Origin: Rutpela maculata
Lineage: Eukaryota > Arthropoda > Insecta > Coleoptera > Cerambycidae
Direction: 5' to 3'
DNA: 64,000 nt
Assembly (NCBI GenBank): GCA_936432065.2
Contig: OW386290.2
Span: 50,176,843-50,240,842, forward strand
The position numbers were made by a program, and so were the translations under genes. Within the stretch, counting starts at the first letter, position 1. Each line of letters starts with the position of its first letter. Under the pieces are notes generated by a model that made no database searches, was not told the origin of the DNA, and worked only from the letters and a program-made list of their open reading frames with translations. Shown piece after piece: positions 10,390-22,599 of the stretch.

Positions 10390-11638
10390 TAAGACAAAAT
10401 GAAAAGTAGTAAACTAAAATCAGAATGATGAGCAATAAAATGACAAAATGTAATACTCCGCTGACAGAATTGAAGCAAAAAAAAACGTACCTATTGTTAC
10501 ATATCCATAAGTTTTTAATCAAAATGAAACTAAAATCATTTGCTGAATTTTACAAAATTCCTAGTCAAATTGAATACCTTATGGTGGACAACAGCTTTTA
10601 TGTTCAATAAAAATTTATTATTGTTGAGTTTAGTTCAAATCTTGCGTCAATTTTGAGTCACTTAACGACGTCCAATTGAGCTGAAATTTTGCATACACGT
10701 GTAGTTCTAGTGACAATACAATAATATGGTACCAGAAAGACCAGCTTTATTATTATTTAGGTGTTCTGAAACGAAAAAAATAAAATTAATTGTTTTAAAA
10801 GCTTGTCGCTTGAATTAAAAAAATACGACAAGCTTTTAAGACAAAATTTTGACGTAAAACAGGACAAAAATATAAAAACGATTAAATATTTTAAAATAAT
10901 TCAGTCATTGGTAATTAAAATTTATTTAACTGTGTTTTATTTCATAACAGCAGGTTGGCACGATAATAATAATACTCCATCTGTATTATTGTATGTCAGT
11001 CCCTCCTTTTTCGATGCGCCAGTTCACATATCTATCGATCTTTATCCCACTCGCAATACGCTACTTGACTAATTCGACAAGGCCGTGTTCAAATATCTCT
11101 ATAGTCTTTATTTGTGAAACGCGACAATATATTATATGACAGAAAATGTTCCTTAAACATCAGGGAAGAGGTTGATATAAAAAAATTTGAAATCGATATC
11201 GTGAAATAGAAAGTTATGCCTGTGTGAAGGCAATGCATTAGCATTTTTATCAATTATAGCAAAACATATATTGTTTTTTCAAAATGTTATAAGTCGAATT
11301 ACGACACTTTTCTAATATAGAATTATTATATGGAATAAACTCTTTCAATCAAAACTAGAATCATTCACCTATGTGCAGTTGTTTCTGAGTAATGTTTTTT
11401 TACTTGCAGGTGCGCGGATAAGAAAAATTGTGATTTCTGAAATTAAACGCTCACAAATTTTGTCTCGACCAAGGGAAAAGGTCGTCAACCGGGAATATAA
11501 TACGATATTTCTTTCTCTATCAGATGGTCTAGGTCCCATATCTTTCTACTTCCAAAAAATTTTCTCCTTAAATAAGCGTGCTACGCTCGACATTCTGCTC
11601 CACTATTAGCTAACTAGGTATTGATAATCTAGCCCAAA

Positions 11639-11641
<3 letters not shown>
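10390..11641. other. AT-rich non-coding stretch
   Basis: No gene is supported. ORFs at 10803-11072 and 11373-11609 show no recognisable domain. A small inverted repeat AAAAGCTTGTCG / CGACAAGCTTTT lies at 10797-10837. Confidence 0.45.

Positions 11642-11725
<84 letters not shown>
11642..11725. repeat. TA microsatellite
   Basis: About 42 uninterrupted TA units. Confidence 0.98.
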
Positions 11726-11764
11726 TATTCAATCCTCCCCAAATTGGGCATTTAAATAATTTCG

Positions 11765-12460
11765 TTTTTCATTTGACATATGACCTGGGGCGCCATCGTG
11801 TTAGTAAATTAATCTTTGAAATTGTCTTACAGGCATACTGTCTTACAAAGGGCACTATTTCTTGTCGTAGAATGTTAATAAAATTTTCGGTATTCAAATT
11901 ACCGTGAAAAAAATGAGAACTTATTGTTTGGTATCCAATAAAACCACACCATACACCAAACCGATATCACCCTTGACGATTAACTGTAGCGCTTACGTGC
12001 GGATTTTCATGAGGCCAATGATGATTATTATGCTAATTAAAAATTCCGGTACTGCTTATATGGGCCTCGTCTGTCCATATAATTGTTCCTTCAAATCCTG
12101 GCACTTCATTGCACTGACGCAAAAATCATTGGCAAAAATCGAGACGCCTTTGAAAGTCGTTTGGGCATAGATGGTCACTAATCCTAATTTTGTAAGGTTT
12201 GAATTTATTTTTTTCTTTAAGCAGTTGTTTTTGGGATTCCTAAATTTTCCTGTATTTCGCGAGACGATATATCAGGATTTTCTCTTACAGTTTCTAAAAC
12301 AATATTTTCTACAGCTTCTCTACCTGCTTTATTATATATTTTTGCTCTGTCTCTTTTTTGGATATCTAAAAATGTTGTTTAGGCGGCACTTTTGGCACAA
12401 AGTTTTGCTGTCTATAACCTACCTATTAAAGTAAAGCTCGGAAACTAAATTTGAGTCTTC
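11765..12460 (-). pseudogene. Decayed Tc/mariner-family transposase (5' two thirds)
   Basis: On the minus strand an N-terminal HTH-like block reads RENPDISSREIQENLGIPKT (about 12320-12240). Further on come PGFEGTIIWTDEAHISSTG, HENPHV, FGVWCGFIG and ILRQEIVPF. WTDEAH carries the first catalytic Asp (codon at 12069-12071). Several in-frame stops and frame changes break it. The C-terminal part with the remaining catalytic residues is gone; homology ends near 11765, close to the TA repeat. TA targets are used by this superfamily, but no terminal inverted repeats were found. Confidence 0.7.
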
Positions 12461-12539
12461 TGCGCATTGTATAAAACACTTAATCATATCATGTTTTGCA
12501 CAATTTGTTACAGCCTCCTTGGTGGCTGTAACTCAAAGC

Positions 12540-14040
12540 TCTATTAGAACGCCTTTTTCTTGGTACACTGCGTACACTTACTCAAAGGTAACAACCGTGT
12601 GCACTGCATGGGTCATTCTATCGTTAGACGACGAGTATATTTGGTTGCATGTCGGTGGCATCGATTTCAATTTCGGTCGTTGAAGGAAGTGTGGTTACCG
12701 AGTACGAGACGGCAACAGTGGTCATTTTTTTCGGGGTCAAGGCAGAACGTCAGCTGGGTAGCGTGTAAGTTTGTGTGAATATTAGAAAACGTGGAAATCA
12801 CGGATTTGTGAAACGCAGCCCTAATTTCGAGAGGTTTTCTGATTGTTTATTGTGTGATATCAGTTGGGATTTTGGATATTATTGTGTTGATGTGGAAACC
12901 TTCAACGAAACCAAATTATTGGGAAACGAAGCTGGCGTGGCCCCGCCATTTTGCCTTATTTTAACTTGTGGTGAAAAGAACCGGAGACGTCCGTGAGTAC
13001 TACTTAATGGTTTGTTATTTTAACAAGGAACTAAGTTCTGCTCTTATTATATTTCAGGGTTCTTTTCTTTGCTCTTCTTTTCTTATATGTTCTTTTCTTC
13101 TCCCTGGCGGATTTTCGCTGGAGACGTCTCACCCTTGGAGGTTCTTACCCTCTGGAAGCCTCCCCTCGATAGCTGTGAGGACTTGTGTCTGGTGTGTTCG
13201 GCCTTGTTATGATGTGTGTTGGTTCTATGGAATATGGGAACCTAGACGGCGAGAGGTAGTCTTGGAAGACATCGCTGTAGAGGCAGAGCCAGGGTGCTGC
13301 TACCCCATTGTCGGCTACCTACAATCGGGCGACCCACTTCAAGTGGCCAAAAAGACGATCGGAACCCTTGGAGTGTTACATAAGCCTGAGAGGCCCCCGA
13401 CTGTAAAAAATTTTTACATCTTTTACTTTCGCTGTCCCACTGGAAGTTGAAGCCGAAGCCCAACCACGATTCACCCTTTGTGTGTGTTACCTTTTTTATT
13501 ATTCTTTCATGTGTAATTAAGACTCGTCGGTTTATTAGTTTATTAACCTTGTTCGTGTGGTAGTCACTGGCCACCTTTTATCTGAATTTTTAATTTGTCC
13601 GTGGTAAGTTATATGTATTTATTCGTATATATTTATTCGTATCAATCTTTTACATGTAAGGTAGTGTAAGTTGGCTTAGAGGCCATGATTTTAGTACCTT
13701 TGTAAGTAGTGTAGGTCATATTAATACGGAATTTCCTTTTAAATAATTATTGGCATTTTGTACGGTTAGGCGAGTGCCATTTTAAATATTAGTATGTTGG
13801 CCATGATGGAGGTCCACATTTAGACATTCAGTCTGCTTTGTATAATATAATTGTACACACTCTTCCCCTGTACAGCAAGGGAAAGGTCTTTTCTGCGTTA
13901 TCATTGAGTGTATAGTTCGAGAGCCATTCGACTCTAGGTACTGTTTGTTCTCAAATAACCTCACTATTTGATATCGCTCGATTATCCCCGAGAGAGACCA
14001 CCATATTTTAGGCCACTGGGCACTCATTGTAGCTAAGTCA
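12540..14040 (+). other. Unidentified GC-richer transcription-unit-like stretch
   Basis: Base composition shifts to distinctly higher G+C than the surroundings, without simple repeats. GTGAGT at 12993 and TTTCAG ending at 13057 would bound a 65-base intron, a common insect length. ORFs on the plus strand at 12560-12778, 12775-12996 and 12968-13450 overlap but encode nothing I recognise; the 160-codon one contains an acidic/basic block EPRRREVVLEDIAVEAEP. It could be a non-coding transcript, the untranslated leader of a retroelement, or an eroded gene. I cannot choose between them. Confidence 0.3.
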
Positions 14041-14710
14041 TATCCTTTTTTTTGGTAAGGTATACCGTAACCTTGCTTGAATAATTATTACTATAATCCT
14101 TGAATAATTGTTAAACTCATGAAATATACGCTTGTTAAGATATTTGTGTAGTTTAATTCCAGGTGATCATTACCACTGAAACCACGACCCCCTATAAATT
14201 TTTGTCGGCCCCCTTAAAATTTAGAGTAGCAGTAACGTGTCTTGGATCTTTGATGTTTGGTTTGAATAACCGATTAATTTTTCCTATATTTTGCTTGTAA
14301 TTCTTTTTTTTATAACATTCGCATTTTCTTTTAGATTTGTCTTGATCATATTTAGCTATCCATCACTCATTAAATTACTAACTAGTCAGCCAATTATTTT
14401 TTTTTACAATTTGTATTAATTATTTTACCTTTTTATTTTTTTTTTGGGGGGACCAACAAATTGCTAAATTGAACTATTTTTAACAATGCTCAGTTAGAAT
14501 TAATTCACAATATAGTTGCTTGCATTTCCTATTTTTGGCAAAATTATTTTATAGTATAAGAAGTGTTGTTGTTGTTAATAGTTTTCCATGGCCTCCTCAC
14601 AAATATATTAAGTTTTTCGAAAATTAACCACTTTTTCTAGAGACAAATATGACATATGATACATCGTTGGATAGCTAATTTAAGTTATGATCGAATAATG
14701 AAATAATTTG
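14041..14710. other. AT-rich non-coding stretch
   Basis: Nothing recognisable; T-runs and AT-rich sequence. Confidence 0.45.
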
Positions 14711-15049
14711 CAGGGTGTTCCATTTAAAAAAAAACAAGTTATGTCTATATCTCGAAAACTGAGGCATGCATAATTTTCTTCTTACCAGCCACGGATTCTA
14801 CTCAAAAAAAGTGCCTTAAGGATGTGTTACTCGATTTTCGATTCGACACTTGGTAATTGAGATATAGAGGTCATCCAAAAATGCCAATTTTCCAAAAACG
14901 CTCTGTAGCTCGGTAGTCGAAAAAGACAGACGATCGTGGTTTGCGCCATTGCAGTGTTTGTTTCTCGAAAATCGACCTCATGCCACCTATATTGGTTCCT
15001 GTCTATCTTATACAGAAACCCAAATCCCATCTAATTTGGTCCACCCTGT
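14711..15049. mobile_element. MITE with CAGGGTG ends
   Basis: CAGGGTGTTCCATTT at 14711 pairs imperfectly with AATTTGGTCCACCCTG ending at 15048. About 340 bases, no arms beyond the ends. The ORF 14827-15030 on the minus strand is not considered coding. Confidence 0.5.
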
Positions 15050-15806
15050 ACACCTAAATAATAATAAAAGCTGTTTTTAAAAAGTGATTTTACATTTAAT
15101 TTTTTTTGTTTAAAAACTATTACCATTTACTCATGATTGTTATCAGAGCTGGGTAATTACTTGTAATTTAAAAATAATTACAATTACAAATTACTTTTTT
15201 AAAAAAGAAACTTATTACAATTACAAATTACTTTTTTAAAAAAAGAATTAATTACAATTACAAAGTACATGTCTTTAAAAAAGGAATTAGCAATTACTTT
15301 TCTAATTACTTTTCTAATTACTTTTATGATAAAGTAAATTATAGTGACCAAACAGACAAAAAGGTAAGTTAAAAATTTTAATTAAAAGTGTTGTGTAATA
15401 TTGCGTTTTAATATTTATTAGAATCGTTATTAGAATGTTTTGCCTTACGAGTAACCAGGAAAAATTAAATAAATATATAGAAAAGGCAGCTTAATAGTGG
15501 AGTCGGTTTAAGAAAGGATTGGAAAAATTGTTAAGATGGATGCAGACCCTGCGGAAATTGTTTGTCATGACGAGTATAATAAAACCTTAAATTTGAATTT
15601 CCAAAAAATGCTTTTTTCGCCGAAAAGGGGTATTTTGGACATTTAAGGGTCAAATTTGATGTTTTAATTTTTTTTTCACGTAAACAACTAGTTAAGAAAA
15701 GATGGTATGGTAATGGTATTCTTTTATTCTCAAGATTAAAGGAACCTTCAGTTTAAATTTGGGGAAGATATCTGACCATCCCCCCTCCTGATATTAATAT
15801 ATATAT

Positions 15807-16576
15807 ACAGTGTGTCCAACTAAGTCGGCACCATATGGGAAACTTTTTTATTATTGGTTTTATGAAAAAAAGTTATTCTTGATAAAAAGTTTTGCATGGC
15901 CTAAAACCCAAAATGAAATAATCAGATATCAATTTTTTGCAGTGGTATACGGGGTTTGTCGAAAAATGTAAATTTTGCTCAAGAGTAAAGTACCTTTATT
16001 TATTACAATATCGACAATCGTTATTAAGAAAAGTTGATCCTAATTGAAAACTACGGTCAGATATCCAATATTATCCATCTACCATGAAAAAACGATTTTT
16101 AATAATTTTTGGGTATAATATCTATTTTTTCATGGCAGATGGATAATACTGGATATCTGACCGATCAACTTTTCTTAATAACGATTGTCGATATTAAGAA
16201 AAGTTGATCCTAATTGAAAACTTCGGTCAGATATCCAGTATTATCCATCTGCCATGAAAAAATAGATATTATACCCAAAAATTATTAAAAATCGTTTTTT
16301 CATGGTAGATGGATAATATTGGATATCTGACCGTAGTTTTCAATTAGGATCAACTTTTCTTAATAACGATTGTCGATATTGTAATAAATAAAGGTACTTT
16401 ACTCTTGAGCAAAATTTACATTTTTCGACAAACCCCGTATACCACTGCAAGAAATTGATATCTGATTATTTCATTTTGGGTTTTAGGCCATGCAAAACTT
16501 TTTATTAAGAATAACTTTTTTTCATAAAACCGATAATAAAAAAGTTTCCCATATGGTGCAGACTTAGTTGGACACA

Positions 16577-16580
<4 letters not shown>
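15807..16580. mobile_element. TA-targeted foldback element nested in the left arm
   Basis: Ends ACAGTGTGTCCAACTAAGTC and the mirror image ending at 16580, embedded in TA repeats, suggest a mariner-type MITE with TA duplication. Arms are about 380 bases and nearly perfect. The centre holds a second-order palindrome: the block with TCAGATATCCA(A/G)TATTATCC occurs four times in alternating orientation. Confidence 0.8.

Positions 16581-16629
<49 letters not shown>
16581..16629. repeat. TA microsatellite
   Basis: About 24 TA units directly after the nested element. The ORF across it (YIYIYI...) is a repeat artefact. Confidence 0.95.
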
Positions 16630-16630
<1 letters not shown>

Positions 16631-17099
16631 GAAAAAAATTGAGAAAATCAAATTTCGGCTATCTTGATCAGATCTCAACTGATTTGGCTGAAATTTAGAA
16701 TGGAAGTAGTCTTCATCACACAAAAACTGTTGACCAAATTTCAGCCAAAAATGTTAAATAGTTTGGCTGAAATTGCAGTTTCAGTCAAATGTTCTGAAAT
16801 TTTCAAATCGAAATATCTTCGGACCTAAAAGTCGGATCAAAATTTGCATTGTGGCAAAAGGTAGGCATGGTACAATATCAAAACACTCGTTTTGAAAAGT
16901 AAAAGATAGACCAAGGTTACCCTTCGATTATACATGAAGCGGCTATCTGAGTCACGTAAAAATAAAAAAATAATAAAAATTGTAACACATTCACATATTT
17001 ACAGAAATAAATAGACGCACGCACACACATATATAATATAATATACATTTATCTATACCTAGTCAAAGCAGTAGGCACGACTATACAAATAAAAAATAT

Positions 17100-17830
17100 A
17101 CAGTGTGTCCCACTTCGTACTAAGCCTATAACTTGGCTATTTGTGTTTGGATTTGTATATATTATTTATAGCACATAATACCCATAATGAACTACCTTTG
17201 GAAGGTAGAACTGTTACTCAATCTCTATTTCAAAGCCAACTGTGTGATGTTTTTAAAATGGGAATTTTGCAAAAGTAACATTAGCGATTGAGATAGAGGA
17301 AAAATGTATTTGGAAAAGTCGTTCAGAAAAATTAAGTAAGTTCAAATATGAATTTTCATTTAAAAATATTAATTTTTTTTTTTTTTTAAATATTGCAAGT
17401 CAGAAAATTTTTTTCTTTTAATTAAATAAATTATTAACATTATGTAAAATGGTTTATTAAATTAAAAATTTTCAACTATTTTCTGGAATTCATAGCAATC
17501 TGGATGCTCTAAACTAACCCAAACCTCGAATTTTTCTGACTTTTAAAAAAAAAATCAATATTTTTAAATGAAAATTCATATTTGAACTTACTTAATTTTT
17601 TCGAACGACTTTTCCAAATACATTTTTCCTCTATCTCAATCGCTAATGTTACTTTTGCAAAATTCCCATTTTAAAAACATCACAGTTGGCTTTGAAATAG
17701 AGATTGAGTAACAGTTCTACCTTCCGAAGGTAGTTCATTATGGGTATTATGTGATATAAAAAATATATACAAATCCAAACACAAATAGCCAAGTTATAGG
17801 GGTGGCTTAACACAAAGTGGGGCACACTGT
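17100..17830. mobile_element. TA-targeted foldback element at the centre of the giant palindrome
   Basis: Ends ACAGTGTGTCCCACTTCG (17100) and the mirror ending CACACTGT at 17830, each next to TA. Arms of about 285 bases are nearly perfect around an AT-rich spacer of about 165 bases (17383-17547). It shares the terminal ACAGTGTGTCC with the element at 15807 but not the internal sequence. Confidence 0.8.
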
Positions 17831-19046
17831 ATGTATTTTTTAAAGTTTTATAAACAATAAATACAATTGTTTTCTGCTTTATACATACCAGTGCGCGCAC
17901 ACATAGTCACCGAGTACACATATATTATATATATAGTGCAAATGACTAAAAAACTACCGAATGTAAAAAAAAGTGATTCTTGACTTATATCATGCAAAAG
18001 TACATAAAATAACCTACCTTTTTCCATTCGATCCGTCTTTTAGGTCCGGAGATATTTCAATTTGAACATTTCAGAAAATTTGACTGAAACTGCAATTTCA
18101 GCCAAACTATTTAATATTTTTGGCTGACATCTGGTAAATAATTTTTGTGTGACTACTTCCATTCCAAATTTCAGCCAAATCGGTTGAAATCTGATCAAGA
18201 TAGCCAAAATTTAATTTTTTCAATTTTTTATATATATATATCAGGAGGTGGTTTGATCTACACCAAATTTAAATTGGAGGTTCCTTTAATATTAAGAATA
18301 AAAGGATACTATTTTAGTTCCTTAACTAATTGTTTAAGTGGTAAAAAAAAATTAAAACTGCAAATTTGACCCTTAAAATGTCCAAAAAACTCTTTTTCGG
18401 CCAATAAAACACGGTTCCGCCCCTATTTGGAAATCAAGATTTTAGGGTTTTGTTACACTCGCCATGACAAACAATTTCCGTCGGGTCTGCATCCATCTTA
18501 AAAATTTCCCAACCTCGCTATTTTATTGACTAAATCGACTCCACTATAATAACAATGCCTAATAACAATAAGAATGATAATAATAAACAGTAAGCACATT
18601 TAGTTTTTAAAAGTTTATTGGACAAAAATACAAAAGTTTGTGTACTTAAAAAAAACAAATGTGCAGCGGACCACGGCAAAAACTCGTTTTTAGTCAGTAC
18701 TTTTTTTGAACTTTTCAGATTAATTTTAAACTATGCAACTGCAAAATTCTGCTTTAATGTATTCTTGTTTGTTAAGTCACATACGCATGTTCTTAAAGTA
18801 ATTGTAATTGGAAAAAGTAATTGTAATTGGAAAAAGTAATTGTAATTGGAGAAAGTAATTGTAATTAGATAGTTCAAATAATATAATTACAAATTACAAT
18901 TCCTTTAACAATTTTCCTACAATTACAATTCCAAATTACTTTAATAAGAAAAAGTACTTAATTACAATTACAATTACACGAAAAAAAAAAGGAATTGTAA
19001 TTGCTAATTACTTCTTCACCAGAAATTACCCAGCTCTGATTGTTAT

Positions 19047-20186
19047 CTATAGCTTTTGCTGTTCTTAACAGCAAAACTCATACTATGCTCGTGGACTTTT
19101 CTATTCTTAGTTTGAATCTTTTATACATAACTTTTATCAATTCTAATCGAAATTTTTCCACACGATATACATCTATGGTGAATGTTATATGGACCGTGCC
19201 ACCTATCTCAGTGAAATCCAACGCAATAAATGTCAATGCATCGAACGCACCGAGTCACTCGTGCGATATTTCCTGCCCTGATTTTCTGGTTATATAAGGG
19301 TGATACTTCTTCACACTCCATCTCGTTTTTTACCATTAGGGGTGTCGTCGTGTAGCGGAGGTATTTTATTATAACCAGCAAAATGTCATTGTTAGAGAGT
19401 AGTTTATGGGCGTTTGGATACAACATTGGGCTTTTTCGAGTGTGCCGTGAAAGGTGCGATCTTCTTTTGTTTCTGAATAGATCGCATACTAGACTGTTTA
19501 AAAGGTCTATTGTCCTCTTAGGTACGAGTTGTGTAAGACTCGTATTTATAGTATACCGTGTAAACGTATAAGGCCAACTGGGACAAAAAATGGTAGTTAT
19601 TACAAGTTATTATATCGTCGGGATTGTTAATTATAAGTTAATGGGATTACTGTTTGTTTTACCTTTTTAATTTAGCATTAAATGTGTTAATTTGTATTGT
19701 AGGCTATATATAGATAATTCTTATTATAACACTAATGAACATGTGAATTATATAACGTTATTTATAACGTATTTTGAAATAAATCTGATATTGTTCGCCA
19801 CCATAAGTTAAAATGTTTCATTTTCTGTATGTTTCTTTGAATACAATAGAATTAGAGTTAAAAAGACCAATTCTAAAAATTTACCACAATTCTCATGTTC
19901 TTATCTGTGACTGAAACATATGGCTCAACTTTCGTATTTAAACGTGTAACTGCTGGCTAATTGAAATGAATCAGGCGAATCTTTATGTTGAATTTGAGGC
20001 CGTCGATATGCGGTTTTCAGGATTTAGGAGATAATTTATTTGCGAAACAGCGAGTTTTGCCAGATTTTGTTATTTTAAAGCACGTTACTGTCTACAGGGT
20101 GTGAAAGAAATGCGTGTTTGTTTACCAAACTTTGTAGCTACCGATATTCCTCAAAGAAAATATTTTTTTAATGCGCATTCTTTTAG
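19047..20186. other. Non-coding stretch, mixed composition
   Basis: No gene recognised. A MITE-like start ACAGGGTGTGAAAGAAATGC at 20095 resembles 54355, so the last 90 bases may be a truncated MITE. Confidence 0.4.
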
Positions 20187-20330
20187 TAATAATAATAATA
20201 ATAATAAATCTTTATTATCATAAATTCATAAGGAACAGAACATTGGTATCGTCAAAACATAACCTAACACTTACATAAAGGTGGAATCTAAAATTTCAAT
20301 ATCCATTATTACATTATTACACATATTCTG
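20187..20330 (-). mobile_element. 3' tail of a LINE with TAA repeat
   Basis: Read on the minus strand, a short 3' UTR ends in AATAAAG-like sequence and an ATT/TAA repeat (20187-20207). The layout is the same as the 3' end of the LINE at 38455-38510. Only the tail is present. Confidence 0.4.
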
Positions 20331-20334
20331 GTCT

Positions 20335-22450
20335 TGTAGTGACCATAAATGAAGTTCGCAGTGCAATAATGTCTCTTTCTCCGGGTTCAGCTGGTGGACT
20401 TGATTCCCTGAAACCACAACACTTAAAAGATCTAATTTCGGAAGAACTCGGTCTAGTTTCATCTAAACTCCTTTCTTTGGCTGGAATTATCGACCAATGT
20501 TTCAAGGCTTAGTCCCACTTGAAATTAGTCATATCATCTATGGAGAATCACTCTGTGCTCTAAGTAAAAAGGATGGGGAATACGTCCTATCGCAGTTGGC
20601 TGTAGCTCACGAAGATTATGCACTAAAATTGCGTGCAAACGACCTTTACAGTTAGGCTCTGGGACTAAATATGGAGCAGAGGCAGGGGCGCATTCAGCCA
20701 GAAAATCCTTATCATTTTGCCACAATTCGGTAAAAGTCTTTTTGAAGATAGATTACTTCAATGCTTTTAATATGGTTTCAAGGGCCGCTGTTCTCAGTAG
20801 AGCAAAGGAAATTATGCCGTACTTTCTTCCCTTTCTGAAGCAGTGCTATAGTGGGTCTACAATTTTATCTTACGGGAATCAAACAATATCTTCGGAAATA
20901 GGTGTTCAACAGGGAGACCAACTGGGGCCTGTTCTTTTTTCTCTTGCACTTCAGCCATTGATAACATCCCTAAAATCTGAATTAAATATTTGGTATCTGA
21001 ATGATGGCACTTTGGCTGATATCACATTGTTTTGCAAGACTTTCAAAAAATTATAGAAGAGTCTTAAAGAATTGGCTTATCTCTGAACACTAAAATATGT
21101 GAACTTTTAATTCTTTCTGATGACCCAAACGTAAGACATGAAATTTTAAAAGATTTTGAGAATTCAGCGCCCGGCATTTCAATCGAGTATTTTGAAGAAA
21201 TTTCGTTCTTAGGATGCTCTTTTTCCAATGGAGGTATTAGTGGAGCTATAAAGTTGAAAATTGAAACATTCAAAAGGTTCTGCATGGGTTTAAAAGATTT
21301 AAACTCTCATTCATCTTATTATCTTTTAAAAAATTCTTTGGCAATTCCACGCTTAACCTACTTATTACGCTCATCCCCTTGTTGGAGATCCAAGGACGAT
21401 CTTATTGATTATGACTACTTTCTCAAAAGAAAAATGGAAGAAATTTGCAATTGTACTTTCAAGGAAAATTCATGGCAGCAATCTACATTACCTGTAGCTT
21501 TATGTGGTCTAGGAATCCGAAACGTAACTACATTATGTTACTCCGCGTTTTTGGGATCCATAAATGGAATTTCGCAATTACTACTTTCGATTCTTCCCTT
21601 GTACATCTCTCAGTGTCCCGACAAAGCCTTTGATGAAGCTCTCTCTAGCTAATTGGTCTACTCTAAATTGCATGGATCCAATTACCAGCATTTATGAGAG
21701 AGATTGGGATAAGCAAATATGTTTACGCATCCTCAGCAACATAGTGACTCAAAATCAAGACCTCAAAGGAAAAGCACGTTTGCTCGCAGTTCAACAAAAA
21801 GAATCTGATGCCTGGCTGAATACTTTACCATCGCCATCATTAGGAACTCTCTTAGACGACTCATCTTTTCGTATCGCCGTTGCCTTGCGAACCCCCAACT
21901 GTACTTGCGGTGAACCCGTAGATATTTTTGGTCATCATGGCCTATCATACCGCAACAGTACAAGGAGGTGGTCTCGTCAGCGAATTATCAACGACATCAT
22001 CAAGAAAGCTCTGGTTTCGGCAGAAATTCCTTCAATACTTGAACCAGTGGGGTGTTGCAGAAGCGACGGAGAAAGGGCCGATGGAATGTCCCTGGTACCA
22101 TGGGAAGGGGGAAAGGCCCTTCTATGGAACGCTACGTGTCGTAATACACTGGCGTTGTCCTATATTAAACACACAAAAACCTGGAGAAGCTGCCCGCATC
22201 GGAGAAGATACTAAACGAAATAAATACAAAGAACTGGAATTCCGTTTCTTTCTTTTGCCGTTCTCTGTTGAAACCTTGGGTCGTCCATGGAGCGACGAGG
22301 CTAAAAAGTTTATTAATTGCATAGGAAAGAAAATTGGTGGGGTTTCAAACGAAAAGAAAAGTACTCGCTTGATCATCCAGAGACTCAGTTTGGCGATTTA
22401 GACAAGGAATGCCGCGTCAATCCTTGGCACCATACCACCGCTTTCTGCCA
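20335..22450 (+). pseudogene. Dead retroelement: reverse transcriptase plus CCHC-like and PD-(D/E)XK-like tail
   Basis: In shifting plus-strand frames: INEVRSAIMSLSPGSAGG and DSLKPQHLKDLI (pre-RT, 20345-20440), GGIRPIAVG-like traces (20570-20600), motif A KIDYFNAFN (20745-20772), motif B GVQQGDQLGPVLF (20899-20938), motif C WYLNDGTL (20990-21013), where the expected LDD is LND. Further on are a metal-binding-like block CTCGEP...GHHGLS (21902-21945), then RADGMSLVPW and ALLWNATC (22080-22140), with Asn where WD is expected, then FRFFLLPFSVETLG and QRLSLAI. Stops and frameshifts interrupt it at several points. The order matches a family of multi-copy RT genes known from many invertebrates whose C-terminus looks like a PD-(D/E)XK nuclease. 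I cannot name its clade. Both catalytic changes show it is inactive. Confidence 0.7.
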
Positions 22451-22599
22451 ACTTGGGAAAAAAATTTTATATTGTAAATTAATTAATTTATAGTTAAATT
22501 GTCTTTCGTTTAATTATTGACTCTCAGGTATAAAAGATGTTATATTTGTTATATTTAATAAAAATGGCAAAAAGATGTTTTTCAAAAATACGAAATTTA
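22451..22599. other. Short AT-rich spacer
   Basis: Likely the 3' UTR of the preceding retroelement, ending in AT-rich sequence; no tail repeat seen. Confidence 0.4.

Larger units (their letters stand above)
15144..19038. mobile_element. Giant hAT-type palindromic element
   Basis: The ends CAGAGCTGGGTAATTA (15144) and its complement ending at 19038 are flanked by perfect 8-bp duplications ATTGTTAT (15136-15143 and 19039-19046). The two halves are diverged inverted copies: 15144-15800 against 18238-19038, and 16630-17060 against 17840-18238. Subterminal regions contain many repeats of the words AATTACAATTAC/GTAATTGTAATT, like the repeated transposase sites of hAT elements. Two smaller palindromes (15807-16580 and 17100-17830) interrupt it. 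No transposase is encoded. Confidence 0.85.

Noticed and set aside
13242..13574. 110-codon minus-strand ORF
   Set aside because: It overlaps the equally anonymous plus-strand ORF in the GC-richer region; nothing favours either strand as coding.
16505..16723. Open frame with a YIYIYI tract
   Set aside because: Produced by the TA repeat and the arm of a foldback element.
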